Of a DNA stretch of 64,000 nucleotides, positions 8,436-17,336 are shown piece after piece. Numbering within the stretch: position 1 is the first letter of the stretch; every line of letters begins with the position of its first letter. The notes beneath the pieces were generated by a model. It searched no databases. It saw only the letters and a program-made list of their open reading frames with translations, and had not been told where the DNA came from. Origin of the DNA: Couchioplanes caeruleus (GTDB taxonomy: Bacteria > Actinomycetota > Actinomycetes > Mycobacteriales > Micromonosporaceae); the NCBI RefSeq assembly GCF_003751945.1, contig NZ_RJKL01000001.1, forward strand, positions 2,046,001 through 2,110,000, given 5' to 3'. Both the position numbers and the translations under genes were made by a program.

Positions 8436-9592
8436 TAACCGCGGGTGCCCGCCGCGGGAAAGGTCACGATCATGCGGGCCCCGGGATCGCCGGGTTCATA
8501 ATGCGCCTCCCCGTCGTGCGCCTGGGCGAGCTCGCGCACGATCCACAAGCCGAGACCGACGCCCTCGCGGTCGCCCGCGCCGAAGCGGGTGAACAGGCGC
8601 GGCCGGACTTCTTCCGGGACGCCCTTGCCGTGATCGCGGACCTCCAGGCGGTCGGTGGTCCCGTCGCTCGTGATCGTCACGATGACCGGCGGGCCGCCGT
8701 AGCGCAGGGCGTTGCCCACCAGGTTGACGATGATCTGCTCGAACCGTTCGCGGTCCACGTCCAGCGTGAGGTCGTGCGGGATCTGGACCCGTACGTCCGC
8801 CGAGCTGACGTACGACAGCGCCGACAACACCGCCTCGCGGGCGGATGTCGGTTGCCGGTCGAGCCGCAGGTGGCCGGTGGTGTCGATGCGGTTCAGGTCG
8901 AGCAGGCCGGCGGCCAGGCGGTCGATGCGCGAGGTCTGCCGCAGCGCCGCGTCGACCATCCGCGTGGTGTGCCCGGTCGCGCCGTCGCGCAGTTCCTCGA
9001 GAGTCATCTGTACGGTGGCCAGCGGCGACCGTACGTCGTGCGCGAGTGCGCCGATCATGGCGGCACGCCAGCGTTCGATCCGGGAGAGGCGCTCGCGGTC
9101 GTCACGCAGGTGCCGCGCCTGCGCCTCGATCAGCAGCGCGACGGCGAGGGCGACCGGCAGCAGGATGAGGGCGCTGCCGAGCACGACCGGGGGTTGGGCG
9201 GTGACGATCAGCGGGACCACGTACGCGATTGCCGCCGGCGGGAGCAGGGCCAGCAGGATCCACCGCGGGAAGTGCAGTGCCGCCCAGGTGTAGAGCAGCA
9301 CCAGGAAGGGTCCGGTGCCGGTGGCCACCCCGCCGAAAGCCCAGGTGGAGAAGCCGAGGACGGCGAGGCCCGGCAGGGCGAGGACGGCGGGACTCCGGCG
9401 CGACCACCGGTGCCACGGCAGGATCCACGCCATGCCGGCCAGCAGGAGATCGGCGATGGCGATCAGGAGCAGATCGTGGGCGCGCCCCGGCTCGTTCCGG
9501 ATGCCGACGAGTGCGAGCGTCCCGGCGAGGGCGAAGAGCGCGGCGGATTGCCGGGCCGCGATGCGCGGCCCGGTCCCGAACAAGCGCTGCAT
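8435..9592 (-). CDS. Sensor histidine kinase, HisKA type
   Basis: This 385-residue membrane kinase has six closely spaced hydrophobic segments over residues 15-155, with no large extracellular loop. That suggests sensing within the membrane or of an intracellular cue. After a short linker come the HisKA dimerisation helix with the H-box LAHDVRSPL (His near residue 184), the N-box NLVGNALRYG, the G1 box DHGKGVP and the G2 box GVGLGLWIV. All catalytic motifs are intact. No response regulator gene is adjacent, so it is an orphan kinase or its partner is elsewhere. The 211 bp upstream, shared with the neprosin-like gene, hold no other gene. Confidence 0.92.
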   Translation of the reverse strand: MQRLFGTGPRIAARQSAALFALAGTLALVGIRNEPGRAHDLLLIAIADLLLAGMAWILPWHRWSRRSPAVLALPGLAVLGFSTWAFGGVATGTGPFLVLLYTWAALHFPRWILLALLPPAAIAYVVPLIVTAQPPVVLGSALILLPVALAVALLIEAQARHLRDDRERLSRIERWRAAMIGALAHDVRSPLATVQMTLEELRDGATGHTTRMVDAALRQTSRIDRLAAGLLDLNRIDTTGHLRLDRQPTSAREAVLSALSYVSSADVRVQIPHDLTLDVDRERFEQIIVNLVGNALRYGGPPVIVTITSDGTTDRLEVRDHGKGVPEEVRPRLFTRFGAGDREGVGLGLWIVRELAQAHDGEAHYEPGDPGARMIVTFPAAGTRG

Positions 9593-9803
9593 CCGTCGAC
9601 GGCTGATAGGAGCAGGATATATCCGACAATTAGCTCCCCAAGTGTGCCTCGGCGAGATGACGCGGCAGGATCCGGTCGCGTCGTACGAAGATCCGCCGGC
9701 TCAGCCGTTCAGCTCGAATGCGGACCCGGAGGCAGCCAGATACATCCAGGTCGTTGTATGGTCACCGACGCCTCAGCCACTGCCGATGAACGAGGACTGA
9801 CAC

Positions 9804-10919
9804 GTGTCGAACACCCGCCGCGGCTGGCTGGCCGCGGGCCTCACCGCCGTCGTTGCCGGATCCCTGAGCACCGGCTGGACCCTGAACGCGTACGCCGAGG
9901 AGGCACCGCCCCCGGTCGCCGCCGCCGAGGCGGGCGAGCCCGTGCCGCCCGCCCTGTTGCCCTGGGGCGAGCGGCCCTCCCGGCTGAAGAGCGCGCAGGC
10001 CGGCCTCAGCAGTGCCGCGGTCGCGGCCGCCGGTGCGGACGCCGCACCGGCCGAGGCCGGCGAATCGCGGGAGCCCGAGCCCGTGTTCGCGCCCAAGGGC
10101 CACGTCGCGGTGTCCGAGGAGCCGACGCGGATCACGATCGCACAGGCACCCGCCGCCCTGGCGGAGCGGGCCAAGAGGGCCGCCCAGGCGGAGAGGGCCG
10201 CGACGAGCGCCCCGGGCGTGACGGCTGCCAAGGTCGAGAGAGGCAACCGGGGCGACCGGTCCGGCACGTTCTACCACTACGCGGCGGGCTCCCAGATCGG
10301 TGCGACGGACGGGACCTCGGCGAATCTCCACGTCGCCAAGCCCGAGCTCGCCTCCGCGGACGCACACACGCTGACCGAGATCGCGGTGCAGTCCGCGGAT
10401 GGCAAGCAGGTCGTCGAGGTGGGCTGGACCGTGGACCGCAAGGTCAACGGCGACGACGATCCTCACCTGTTCGTCTTCCACTGGAAGGACGGTAAGCCGA
10501 CCTGTTACAACGCGTGCGGGTTCGAGGTCTACAGCCAGGCCACGATCAAGCCCGGCGCCACGCTGCCGACCGGCGTGCAGAAGCGCTTCGGCGTCCAGCG
10601 GTCCGGGGCGGCGTGGTGGATCGCCTACGACTCGGAGTGGGTCGGCTACTTCCCCGACAAGCTGTGGAACGGCACCTTCACCCGCGCGGGCGCGACCCAG
10701 TGGTTCGGCGAGGTCGCCAGCGCCACCGAGAGCACGTGTACGGACATGGGCAAGGGGCTGCCTCCCACCGACGGCACGGCGTCGCGCATCGGCACGATCC
10801 AGATGGTCAACGGGCCCGATCCGAACGCGTCGGTGCGCAGCACCAATCCGCACTACGGCGTCCTGTCGCTCAGCCCCAGCACCTTCCGGTACGGCGGACC
10901 GGGCAACGGCCCCTGCTGA
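9804..10919 (+). CDS. Secreted neprosin-family glutamic peptidase
   Basis: This 371-residue exported protein starts with a signal peptide (RRGWLAAGLTAVVAGSLSTG, cleavage near AYA) and an Ala/Glu-rich propeptide-like region to about residue 150. The remainder fits the neprosin domain: FYHYAAGSQIGA, then VVEVGWTVD, then CYNACGFEVYS, then WWIAYDSEWVGYFPDKLWN. By family knowledge neprosins are prolyl endopeptidases that use two glutamates. The equivalents here are Glu205 in the VEVGW motif and Glu278 in SEWVGYFP, both present. It would act outside the cell on protein substrates after removal of the N-terminal part. The ATG is the first in frame. It converges with the minus-strand secreted operon, 8 bp away. 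Confidence 0.82.
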   Translation: MSNTRRGWLAAGLTAVVAGSLSTGWTLNAYAEEAPPPVAAAEAGEPVPPALLPWGERPSRLKSAQAGLSSAAVAAAGADAAPAEAGESREPEPVFAPKGHVAVSEEPTRITIAQAPAALAERAKRAAQAERAATSAPGVTAAKVERGNRGDRSGTFYHYAAGSQIGATDGTSANLHVAKPELASADAHTLTEIAVQSADGKQVVEVGWTVDRKVNGDDDPHLFVFHWKDGKPTCYNACGFEVYSQATIKPGATLPTGVQKRFGVQRSGAAWWIAYDSEWVGYFPDKLWNGTFTRAGATQWFGEVASATESTCTDMGKGLPPTDGTASRIGTIQMVNGPDPNASVRSTNPHYGVLSLSPSTFRYGGPGNGPC

Positions 10920-10927
10920 CCGAGGAG

Positions 10928-11905
10928 TCAGAGACCGGCGTCTCCGGCCACCTGAGCCTCCTCGACGGCGGCTGCCCGCCGCGTGCCGGCACGCCGGTCA
11001 CCGGCCTCGCCTCGGTCGGCGGCTCCGTCAAGAGCGGCCCGGGAGCGGGCCGCTGCCGAGGCCTGTTCGCCGACGACGCCGCCGCGGATGCGGTTGTTCG
11101 AGGCGATGCGCGCGACCGGGTTGTTGGCGGTCACCGTCAACTGTCCGTCGATGATGGTGTCGTCGACGGTGACGCCGCCCGTGGTGTTCGTGATGCTGAC
11201 GTCGCGACCCCAGTATCCGCCGGACGCGCAGCCGTCGAGGCTGCCGTTCGGGCCGAGCTGCACCCCGCCGAGATTGCCGGCGAAGGTGGCCCTGCCGCGG
11301 ACCGCGCTGCCGCAGACGACACTGCCGGTGGCGCTGTTGAGCACCGAGAACGTGCCGTCGACGAATGAGTCGTGCAGGTCCGTGTAGTAGGTGCCGGAAC
11401 TGCTGACGTTGCCGGTGACCTGCGTGGTCCGGTCGAGGCGCACCTCGCCCGCGTGGGTGGTGACGTTGCCGTCGATCGTGCTGCGCTCGGCGAACAGGAA
11501 GCTGTCGATCGTCGCGGTGCCCTTGGCCCGGACGTTGACGGCGCCGCTGCGGACGTTGGAGAGGAAGACGCCGTAGCCGCCCGAGGCCAGCTCGACCGCG
11601 CCGCCGACGGTCGTGTCGGTGGCGTCGAAATAGCCGTCCGCGGCGACCTGGATCTCGCCGCTGAGCCGTCCGCCGGTGACGACGAGGTTGGCTCCCGCGG
11701 CGACGCTGACGTTGCCGGTGACGGTCGTGCCGGTGAGGGCGCACGACTCGCCCGGCGGCACGTACAGGTCGTTGGGTACGGTCACCGCACCACCTGTGCC
11801 GACGCAGTGGGTGACCAGTCCGGCGTGGGCACCGGGTGCGGCCACCAGCGTCGACACGAGGACGGCGGTGCCCATGAGCGCCAGCGTGGCGGCGGTACGT
11901 CTCAT
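10928..11905 (-). CDS. Secreted beta-helix-like repeat protein (fourth gene of laccase operon)
   Basis: This 325-residue exported protein of unknown function has a clean signal peptide (MRRTAATLALMGTAVLVSTL ... AHA). The mature part is a run of short repeats rich in Gly, Thr, Val and Asn such as TVTGNVSVAAGANLVV and STIDGNVTTHAG, spaced about 20-25 residues. This is the pattern of a right-handed beta-helix or bactofilin-like fold. Four Cys could form two disulfides. The last 45 residues change to a charged Ala/Arg/Asp/Glu tail, probably helical. Its ATG overlaps the stop of the cupredoxin gene by 4 bp. Adhesion or cell-surface scaffolding for the redox proteins is a guess. Confidence 0.7.
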   Translation of the reverse strand: MRRTAATLALMGTAVLVSTLVAAPGAHAGLVTHCVGTGGAVTVPNDLYVPPGESCALTGTTVTGNVSVAAGANLVVTGGRLSGEIQVAADGYFDATDTTVGGAVELASGGYGVFLSNVRSGAVNVRAKGTATIDSFLFAERSTIDGNVTTHAGEVRLDRTTQVTGNVSSSGTYYTDLHDSFVDGTFSVLNSATGSVVCGSAVRGRATFAGNLGGVQLGPNGSLDGCASGGYWGRDVSITNTTGGVTVDDTIIDGQLTVTANNPVARIASNNRIRGGVVGEQASAAARSRAALDGAADRGEAGDRRAGTRRAAAVEEAQVAGDAGL

Positions 11906-13431
11906 TGCGCTACTCCATGTCGGTGGATGTGCGTGCCGACGTCTGAGCGGGCCGCGGCCCGCACGATGACGCCCTGCTGCCGGCGGGTCAGGGTGCCGGC
12001 GGCGACCAGCGGTTCGGTGACCGCCTCGACGTGGCGGACGAAGGTGCCGTGATCGGGGTACGGGGCATGCTCGGCGATCAGATCGTTCACCGTGCAGCCG
12101 TTTCCCGTGTCCACATTGGGCACTCCGGTGTCCTCGGAACCGATGATCACCGTCGCTCGGGTGTCGGAGGCGGGGCAGGGGTCCGCACCCGTCGGCACCA
12201 CCGTGAAGGCGACCGTCCGCTCCGAAGCGATGTTGCCTGCCGCGTCCGTGGCCCGGTAGCGGAGGGTGTGCGAGCCCGTGGCCGACACGACCACCGGCAT
12301 GCGGTAGATCATCCATGCCTCCGCGTCGAGGGCGTACTCGACGGCGGCGACGCCGGAGCCGGCGTCGGACGCGACGACGGTCACGGTCGCACGGCCGAGG
12401 TAGGCGCCGGTCGCATCCCGCTCGCCGGCCACCGACGCCGAGGTCTGCGGCGGCGTCGTGTCCTCCGCGGGCGGCACGACGACGGTGAAGCCCACCATCT
12501 GTTCCGCCGACCTGTTGCCCGCGGCATCCGTGGCCCGGAAGTGCACCATGTGCGCGCCCGCGCCGTTCACCACCAGGGGTGCGGCGTACGCGACGAACGC
12601 ACCGCCGTCGAGGCTGTACTCCACCTCGGACACGCCGGATCCGGCATCCGTGGCGGAGATTGTGACGGTTGCCGTACCGAGGTATGCGCCCGACGGGTCG
12701 CGCGACCCGGAGACCTGGGCCGTCACCGTCGGCGGCGTGGTGTCCTGCTGCGGGGGCTCGACGATCCGGAACGACACCGTGCCCGTCTCGCTGACGTTGC
12801 CCGCCCGGTCCGTGGCGCGATAGCGCACCACGTGGTCGCCGACCGCGCCGACCTCGATCGGGTTCGTGTACGGCACGAAGCCGCCGCCGTCGAGCTGGTG
12901 TTCGATCGTGTCCACACCGGACCCCTCATCGGATGCGGCAACGGTCACCGTGGCCCGGCCCAGGTAGTCCCCGGCAGTGTTCCGCTCCCCCGCGACCTCG
13001 GCACCGACCGTCGGCGCGGTGGTGTCCGGCCCGCCGCCGGTGACGACCAGTTCGCCGGCCATCTGGCCGTGGCCGGGAATCGCGCAGAAGTATCGGTAGC
13101 GCCCGGGCGTGAGGGTGACCGTCGCCTCGTGGCGGCCGTTGTTCGTGTCGAAGGGCCCGGCCAGGATGTTGAGGCTGACGTCGTGGTTGTAGCCGGGCGT
13201 GGTGGTGTCGAAGGTCAGGGTGTGCGGCATCCCGGTGGCGTTGCCGGTCGCCGCGCTGTTCTCGAAGACGATCGTGACCGCCCCGGCCTCGGCCTGCGCG
13301 GGCGCGGACTTGTAGCGGGTGATGTCATCGTCCGCGGTCCAGGTGAGGACCGCGGCGGCGACCGCCGGCGACGGCGCGACCAGGCCCGCGGCGACGAAGA
13401 GGAGCACGCTCACCAGCGCTCGCGACACCAT
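11902..13431 (-). CDS. Secreted cupredoxin with three Ig-like repeats and a shared C-terminal domain
   Basis: This 509-residue exported protein has a signal peptide (residues 1-26). Residues 30-130 form a plastocyanin-like type 1 copper domain: the His in GMPHTLTF and the Cys-His-Met cluster in YFCAIPGHGQMAGELVV are the expected copper ligands. Then come three roughly 95-residue repeats, each opening with DTT(A/P)P and containing YRATDRAGN-type motifs, which match OmpL47/Big-type beta modules. Residues 420-500 are a domain also present in the upstream protein (DTGVPN, GCTVNDLI, PDHGTFVRHV). The start lies 2 bp after the upstream gene's stop. A secreted one-electron carrier serving the neighbouring laccase and dehydrogenase is a reasonable inference. 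Confidence 0.85.
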   Translation of the reverse strand: MVSRALVSVLLFVAAGLVAPSPAVAAAVLTWTADDDITRYKSAPAQAEAGAVTIVFENSAATGNATGMPHTLTFDTTTPGYNHDVSLNILAGPFDTNNGRHEATVTLTPGRYRYFCAIPGHGQMAGELVVTGGGPDTTAPTVGAEVAGERNTAGDYLGRATVTVAASDEGSGVDTIEHQLDGGGFVPYTNPIEVGAVGDHVVRYRATDRAGNVSETGTVSFRIVEPPQQDTTPPTVTAQVSGSRDPSGAYLGTATVTISATDAGSGVSEVEYSLDGGAFVAYAAPLVVNGAGAHMVHFRATDAAGNRSAEQMVGFTVVVPPAEDTTPPQTSASVAGERDATGAYLGRATVTVVASDAGSGVAAVEYALDAEAWMIYRMPVVVSATGSHTLRYRATDAAGNIASERTVAFTVVPTGADPCPASDTRATVIIGSEDTGVPNVDTGNGCTVNDLIAEHAPYPDHGTFVRHVEAVTEPLVAAGTLTRRQQGVIVRAAARSDVGTHIHRHGVAQ

Positions 13432-13433
13432 GG

Positions 13434-16400
13434 CTAGAGCTCGCGAACCCGGATGTCGCGGAACTCGATGAGGTCGGCGTCCCCGTGGTTCTGCAGGCCG
13501 AGGAAACCCGAGGCGAACTGCCTCAGATCCGTCGGCGGATCGCCGGCGCGTGCGGACTGCTTGCCGGGTGTGTTGTCGAACTCGTTGATCACCACACCGT
13601 CGCGGACGACCGTGTAGTGCTGGCCGGTGACCCGGACCTCGTAGTCGCTCCACTGATTCTTCGGCGTCGTGCCGGGCACCGGCACCGGGTCGAAGTTGTA
13701 GATCGAGCCGGTCTTCTGCGGCTCGCCGGTGTCGCCGTCGTAGAGCTGGATCTCGTGTCCGCAGTAGATCGCCACCCAGGCCGCGGACGTGCGGGCCGCC
13801 CCGACGGTGCCGCAACTGTCGGGCGGGCGCTGGTCCAGCGGGATGCGAGGGTCGGGGAAGCGGGCGAAGACGCCGCTGTTGGCGCGGACCGTCCCCGGCG
13901 CCACGTCGCGGAACCGCAGCTTCAGCGAGAAGTCGCCGTACGGGCGCCGGGCGTACCAGAGCATGCCCAGGCCGCCGCCGGCGCGCAGCGAGCCGTCCGG
14001 CTGGATGGTGAACGCTCCGGGCCCGGCCTGCTGCCAGGCGAGCAGCGATTCCGCGGTGCCGTCGAACAGCGACTCGTACCCGGTGTGGCCCGGGCGTCCG
14101 ATCGGCGATCCGGCGGCCGTGCGGGTCAGCGCGCCGGCCTCGCGGGCGCCGATCACGCCGTCGGCGCGCAGCCGGTCGGCGACGGCCGTGACGTGGCGGA
14201 CGAAGCCGTCGTGGTCCGGCCAGGTGCTCTCGTCGTCGATGAGGTCGTCGACCGTGCAGTCACCGCCGGCGGACCGATTGGGGACCCCGGTGTCCGCCTC
14301 CCCCAGCCACACGGTGTCCCGGCGATCGGGCGTCGCGCAGCCGGCCGTCACGGTGATCCGCGTCGTGGCCGTCTCGCCGTCGGCGTACGTGACGGTCAGC
14401 TTCGCCGGGTACGAGCCCGGCCGGACGTAGGTGTGCCGGGGGTTCGCCTCGGCCGACGTGGCGCCGTCGCCGAACTCCCACCGGTGGGAGACGCCGCCGG
14501 AGCGGGCACCGTCGAAGGCGACGGTCAACGGCTTGTTCTGCACGGCCACCGACGACGCCGAGGGTGCGGGCGTGGCGGGACCGCCGTGGTAGGTGACCCG
14601 GATCAGCTTCTGGTTGGGGTGCAGGCTGAAGAATCCGCCGCCGTAGTCGAGCAGGTAGAGCGCGCCGTCCGGGCCGAACTTGGCGTCCATCCAGCTCTGC
14701 AGCCGGGTGTCGCCGCTGCCGGCCGGGATGATGGCGCGCAGGGACTCGCCGAAGAGCGGCGGCGCCTGCCGCGGCACCCCGGCCGGGTCGACGGTGACCG
14801 CCACCCGGTTCTGCGAGTTCGACTGGTCGCCGATGAACCACTTGTCGTCCCAGTACGCCGGCCACGCGACCCCGCTGGCGGTGTCGACGAGCTCCCGGTG
14901 GTAGGTCGGCCCCGACATGATCGCCTGACCGCCGCCGCGCAGGTAGGGCTGGGTGTACGTCGCGTCGGCGGCGTTGTAGGTGGGCAGGCCGCTGCCATCC
15001 GTACGGGTGGGGAAGACCGGCCCGCCGCCACCGGGCGCGTACCAGATCATGTTGTCGCGGGCCGGCGGGATGTCGACCAGGCCGGTGTTACGCGGCGAGG
15101 TATTTCTCAGGTCGTCGCAGTCGTACCAGCCGGTGAGGACCGTCGCGTCGGTGTCGCTGCGGTCGCGGTACGGCTGCCGGTTGCCCATGCAGTACGGCCA
15201 GCCCTGGTTCCCCGCGGACGTGATGATCGTGGCGGTCTCGTATTTGGCCGGGCCGAGGGTGGGGCTGGGCGCGGGCGCGTCCGGACCGACCCAGCCGGCG
15301 GTGAGCCACCGGTGCACCGGATCGATCGCCAGCCGCGCGATGTTGCGGACGCCCATCACGTAGATCTCCGGCCGGGTCTTCGCGGTGCCCGGCGGGAAGA
15401 GATTGCCCTGCGGGATCGTGTACGTGCCGTCGGGCTCCGGGTGGATGCGGATGATCTTGCCGGCGAGGTCGTTGGTGCTGCCGGACGTACGCCGCGCGTC
15501 CTGGTAGGAGACGCCCTTGTACTCCGCGGTCCAGTTGTTGCCGGAGTATCCGCTCGACCCCTCGGAGGAGTTGTTGTCCCCCGAGCCGACGTAGAGATTG
15601 CCCTGGTGGTCGAAGGCCATGCCGCCGCCGGCGTGGCAGCAACTGTGGATCTGCACCGGGAACCGCAGCAGGTCCTTGCGGGTGGACTGGTCGATGGTCG
15701 CGGCCGCGCGGTCGTAGGTGAACCGGGAGATGGTGCGCTGCCCGATCCGGTTCTCGCGGTCGATCGATTCGTGCGGCATCCAGAAGACGTAGAGCCAGCC
15801 GTTGGTGGCGAAGGCGGGGTCGGTCACGATGCCGAGCAGGCCCTCCTCGTTCTTCACGAGTTCGGAGCCGCTGCCTCGGTTGCCCATCACCCGCAGCGTG
15901 GTGAGCAGCGTGACCCGCTTGCTCGCCGGGTCGTACGCGTGGATGGTGCCGCAGCCCAGGCCCACGTCCGGGTCGGACCAGTCGACGACCGGGCCGCTCG
16001 GGCAGGCGGCCTTGCCGACGTAGAACACCGTGCCGTCCGGCGCGATGGTGAGCCCGTGCGGCTCGCCGATCTGGTCGAGCCGGCCGGCCTGGTTGGCCGC
16101 GGTGAGCCGTTCGACCCGGTAGTTGGCGGCGATGGTGGCCTGGCAGTCACCGCGCTGGATGCCCGTGGTCCAGCGCAGGGCGCCGGCGAGGTGGGCGCGG
16201 AAGCCGGACTCGGCGTACCCGTCGGCGGTGTGGCCCATCCCGGTGTAGAAGGAGCGGCCGCCGTCGTAGTCCCGGCACCAGGAGATCGGGTGGAACGGGC
16301 CGTTGGCGCCCGGGCCCGGGTCGTAGAAACGCTCCTCGACCTGCGCGAGGGTGTGCACCGTGCCGACCGGGTTGGGGTCCCAGTTGGTCCAGCGGTCCGC

Positions 16401-17336
16401 CCGCCGCACGGTCGGCGGCAGGGCCCGGGTGGCCGGGTGCTGCCGGTCGAGGATGTCCACCACGGCCTCGCGGACGGCCGGAGGCGGCGGCGTGGTCACG
16501 GCACCGGTGAACAGCCGCAGGTCGGCGAGCTGGGTGAGCGGCTCGCCGGCGTTGGCGGTGACGGAGAGCCTGTAGATTCCGAACTCGCGCGGGGCGGCGA
16601 CGGTGAACCGGCGGATCTGGAAGCGGTCCGGGAACGTCTGCCCGGTGCGCCGGTCGAGGTCCGTCCAGGTGGTCCCGTCGGCGGATCCCTGCAGCGTCCA
16701 GTCCTTCGGGTCGCGCCCGGGGGCGTCGTTGGCCGAGGTGAGGGCGTAGCCGCTGATCGCGGTGGGTCTGGTCAGCTCGTACGTGATCCAGGCGGTCGGG
16801 GTGCGCGCGAGCCACTTGGTGGTGGCGTCGCCGTCGGTCAGCTTCTCCTTGGTCTCCTGGGGCGGGTTCTCCGCGTTGGCGCCGACGCGCGCGACGGGTT
16901 CCGCCGTGGGAATGCTGCCGGCGGGGCGGGTGCCGATGAGCCCGGTGAACCAGGCGGAGTCGAGCTGGGCCCGGGCCGCGTCCCCGATGCCGACGAAGCC
17001 TCCGCCGGCCTTGACATAGGCCTCCAGCGCCGATTCCCGGTCACGGCCGAGGCCGGCGCCGGTGGCCGACAGGAACACCACCGCGCGGTACTGCGCCAGC
17101 CCGGCCGCGGTGAACACCGCCGGGTCGTTCGACCGGGTCACCGCGATGTCGTCGGCGGCCCCCAGGTCCTCGATGGTCTGCGCGGCGCGCTCGACCGGGT
17201 CCTGCTGCTCCGCCGCCGGGCCGTGGAAGACGAGCACCCGCAACGGCTCCTCCTGCACCGCGGCCGGGGCCGCCGGGGCCGAGCTCGCGAGCAGCGCGGC
17301 CACCACGGTCGCCACGAGGCCGATCCGATGTCTCAT
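13434..17336 (-). CDS. Secreted ThuA / F5-8C / glucose-sorbosone dehydrogenase / PKD / DUF1080 protein
   Basis: This is a 1300-residue exported multidomain protein with a signal peptide at 1-26. In order: the first half of a ThuA-like domain (about 33-135), a discoidin-type F5/8C domain (162-272), the second half of ThuA (288-390, with HPISWCRDYDGGRSFYTGMGHT), a glucose/sorbosone dehydrogenase beta-propeller (425-915, with EPHGLTIAPDG, CCHAGGGMAFDHQGNLYVGS and AKFGPDGALYLLDYG), a PKD domain (922-999), the domain shared with the cupredoxin gene (1000-1085) and a DUF1080 concanavalin-like domain (1088-1300). It probably binds and oxidises sugars or glycans outside the cell. The ATG overlaps the laccase stop by 4 bp. 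The long open frames on the opposite strand are composition artefacts. Confidence 0.87.
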   Translation of the reverse strand: MRHRIGLVATVVAALLASSAPAAPAAVQEEPLRVLVFHGPAAEQQDPVERAAQTIEDLGAADDIAVTRSNDPAVFTAAGLAQYRAVVFLSATGAGLGRDRESALEAYVKAGGGFVGIGDAARAQLDSAWFTGLIGTRPAGSIPTAEPVARVGANAENPPQETKEKLTDGDATTKWLARTPTAWITYELTRPTAISGYALTSANDAPGRDPKDWTLQGSADGTTWTDLDRRTGQTFPDRFQIRRFTVAAPREFGIYRLSVTANAGEPLTQLADLRLFTGAVTTPPPPAVREAVVDILDRQHPATRALPPTVRRADRWTNWDPNPVGTVHTLAQVEERFYDPGPGANGPFHPISWCRDYDGGRSFYTGMGHTADGYAESGFRAHLAGALRWTTGIQRGDCQATIAANYRVERLTAANQAGRLDQIGEPHGLTIAPDGTVFYVGKAACPSGPVVDWSDPDVGLGCGTIHAYDPASKRVTLLTTLRVMGNRGSGSELVKNEEGLLGIVTDPAFATNGWLYVFWMPHESIDRENRIGQRTISRFTYDRAAATIDQSTRKDLLRFPVQIHSCCHAGGGMAFDHQGNLYVGSGDNNSSEGSSGYSGNNWTAEYKGVSYQDARRTSGSTNDLAGKIIRIHPEPDGTYTIPQGNLFPPGTAKTRPEIYVMGVRNIARLAIDPVHRWLTAGWVGPDAPAPSPTLGPAKYETATIITSAGNQGWPYCMGNRQPYRDRSDTDATVLTGWYDCDDLRNTSPRNTGLVDIPPARDNMIWYAPGGGGPVFPTRTDGSGLPTYNAADATYTQPYLRGGGQAIMSGPTYHRELVDTASGVAWPAYWDDKWFIGDQSNSQNRVAVTVDPAGVPRQAPPLFGESLRAIIPAGSGDTRLQSWMDAKFGPDGALYLLDYGGGFFSLHPNQKLIRVTYHGGPATPAPSASSVAVQNKPLTVAFDGARSGGVSHRWEFGDGATSAEANPRHTYVRPGSYPAKLTVTYADGETATTRITVTAGCATPDRRDTVWLGEADTGVPNRSAGGDCTVDDLIDDESTWPDHDGFVRHVTAVADRLRADGVIGAREAGALTRTAAGSPIGRPGHTGYESLFDGTAESLLAWQQAGPGAFTIQPDGSLRAGGGLGMLWYARRPYGDFSLKLRFRDVAPGTVRANSGVFARFPDPRIPLDQRPPDSCGTVGAARTSAAWVAIYCGHEIQLYDGDTGEPQKTGSIYNFDPVPVPGTTPKNQWSDYEVRVTGQHYTVVRDGVVINEFDNTPGKQSARAGDPPTDLRQFASGFLGLQNHGDADLIEFRDIRVREL

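Noticed and set aside
8276..10495. Very long plus-strand frame of 739 codons
   Set aside because: It is antisense to the histidine kinase and out of frame with the neprosin gene; translation is Arg/Gly/Ala-rich noise.
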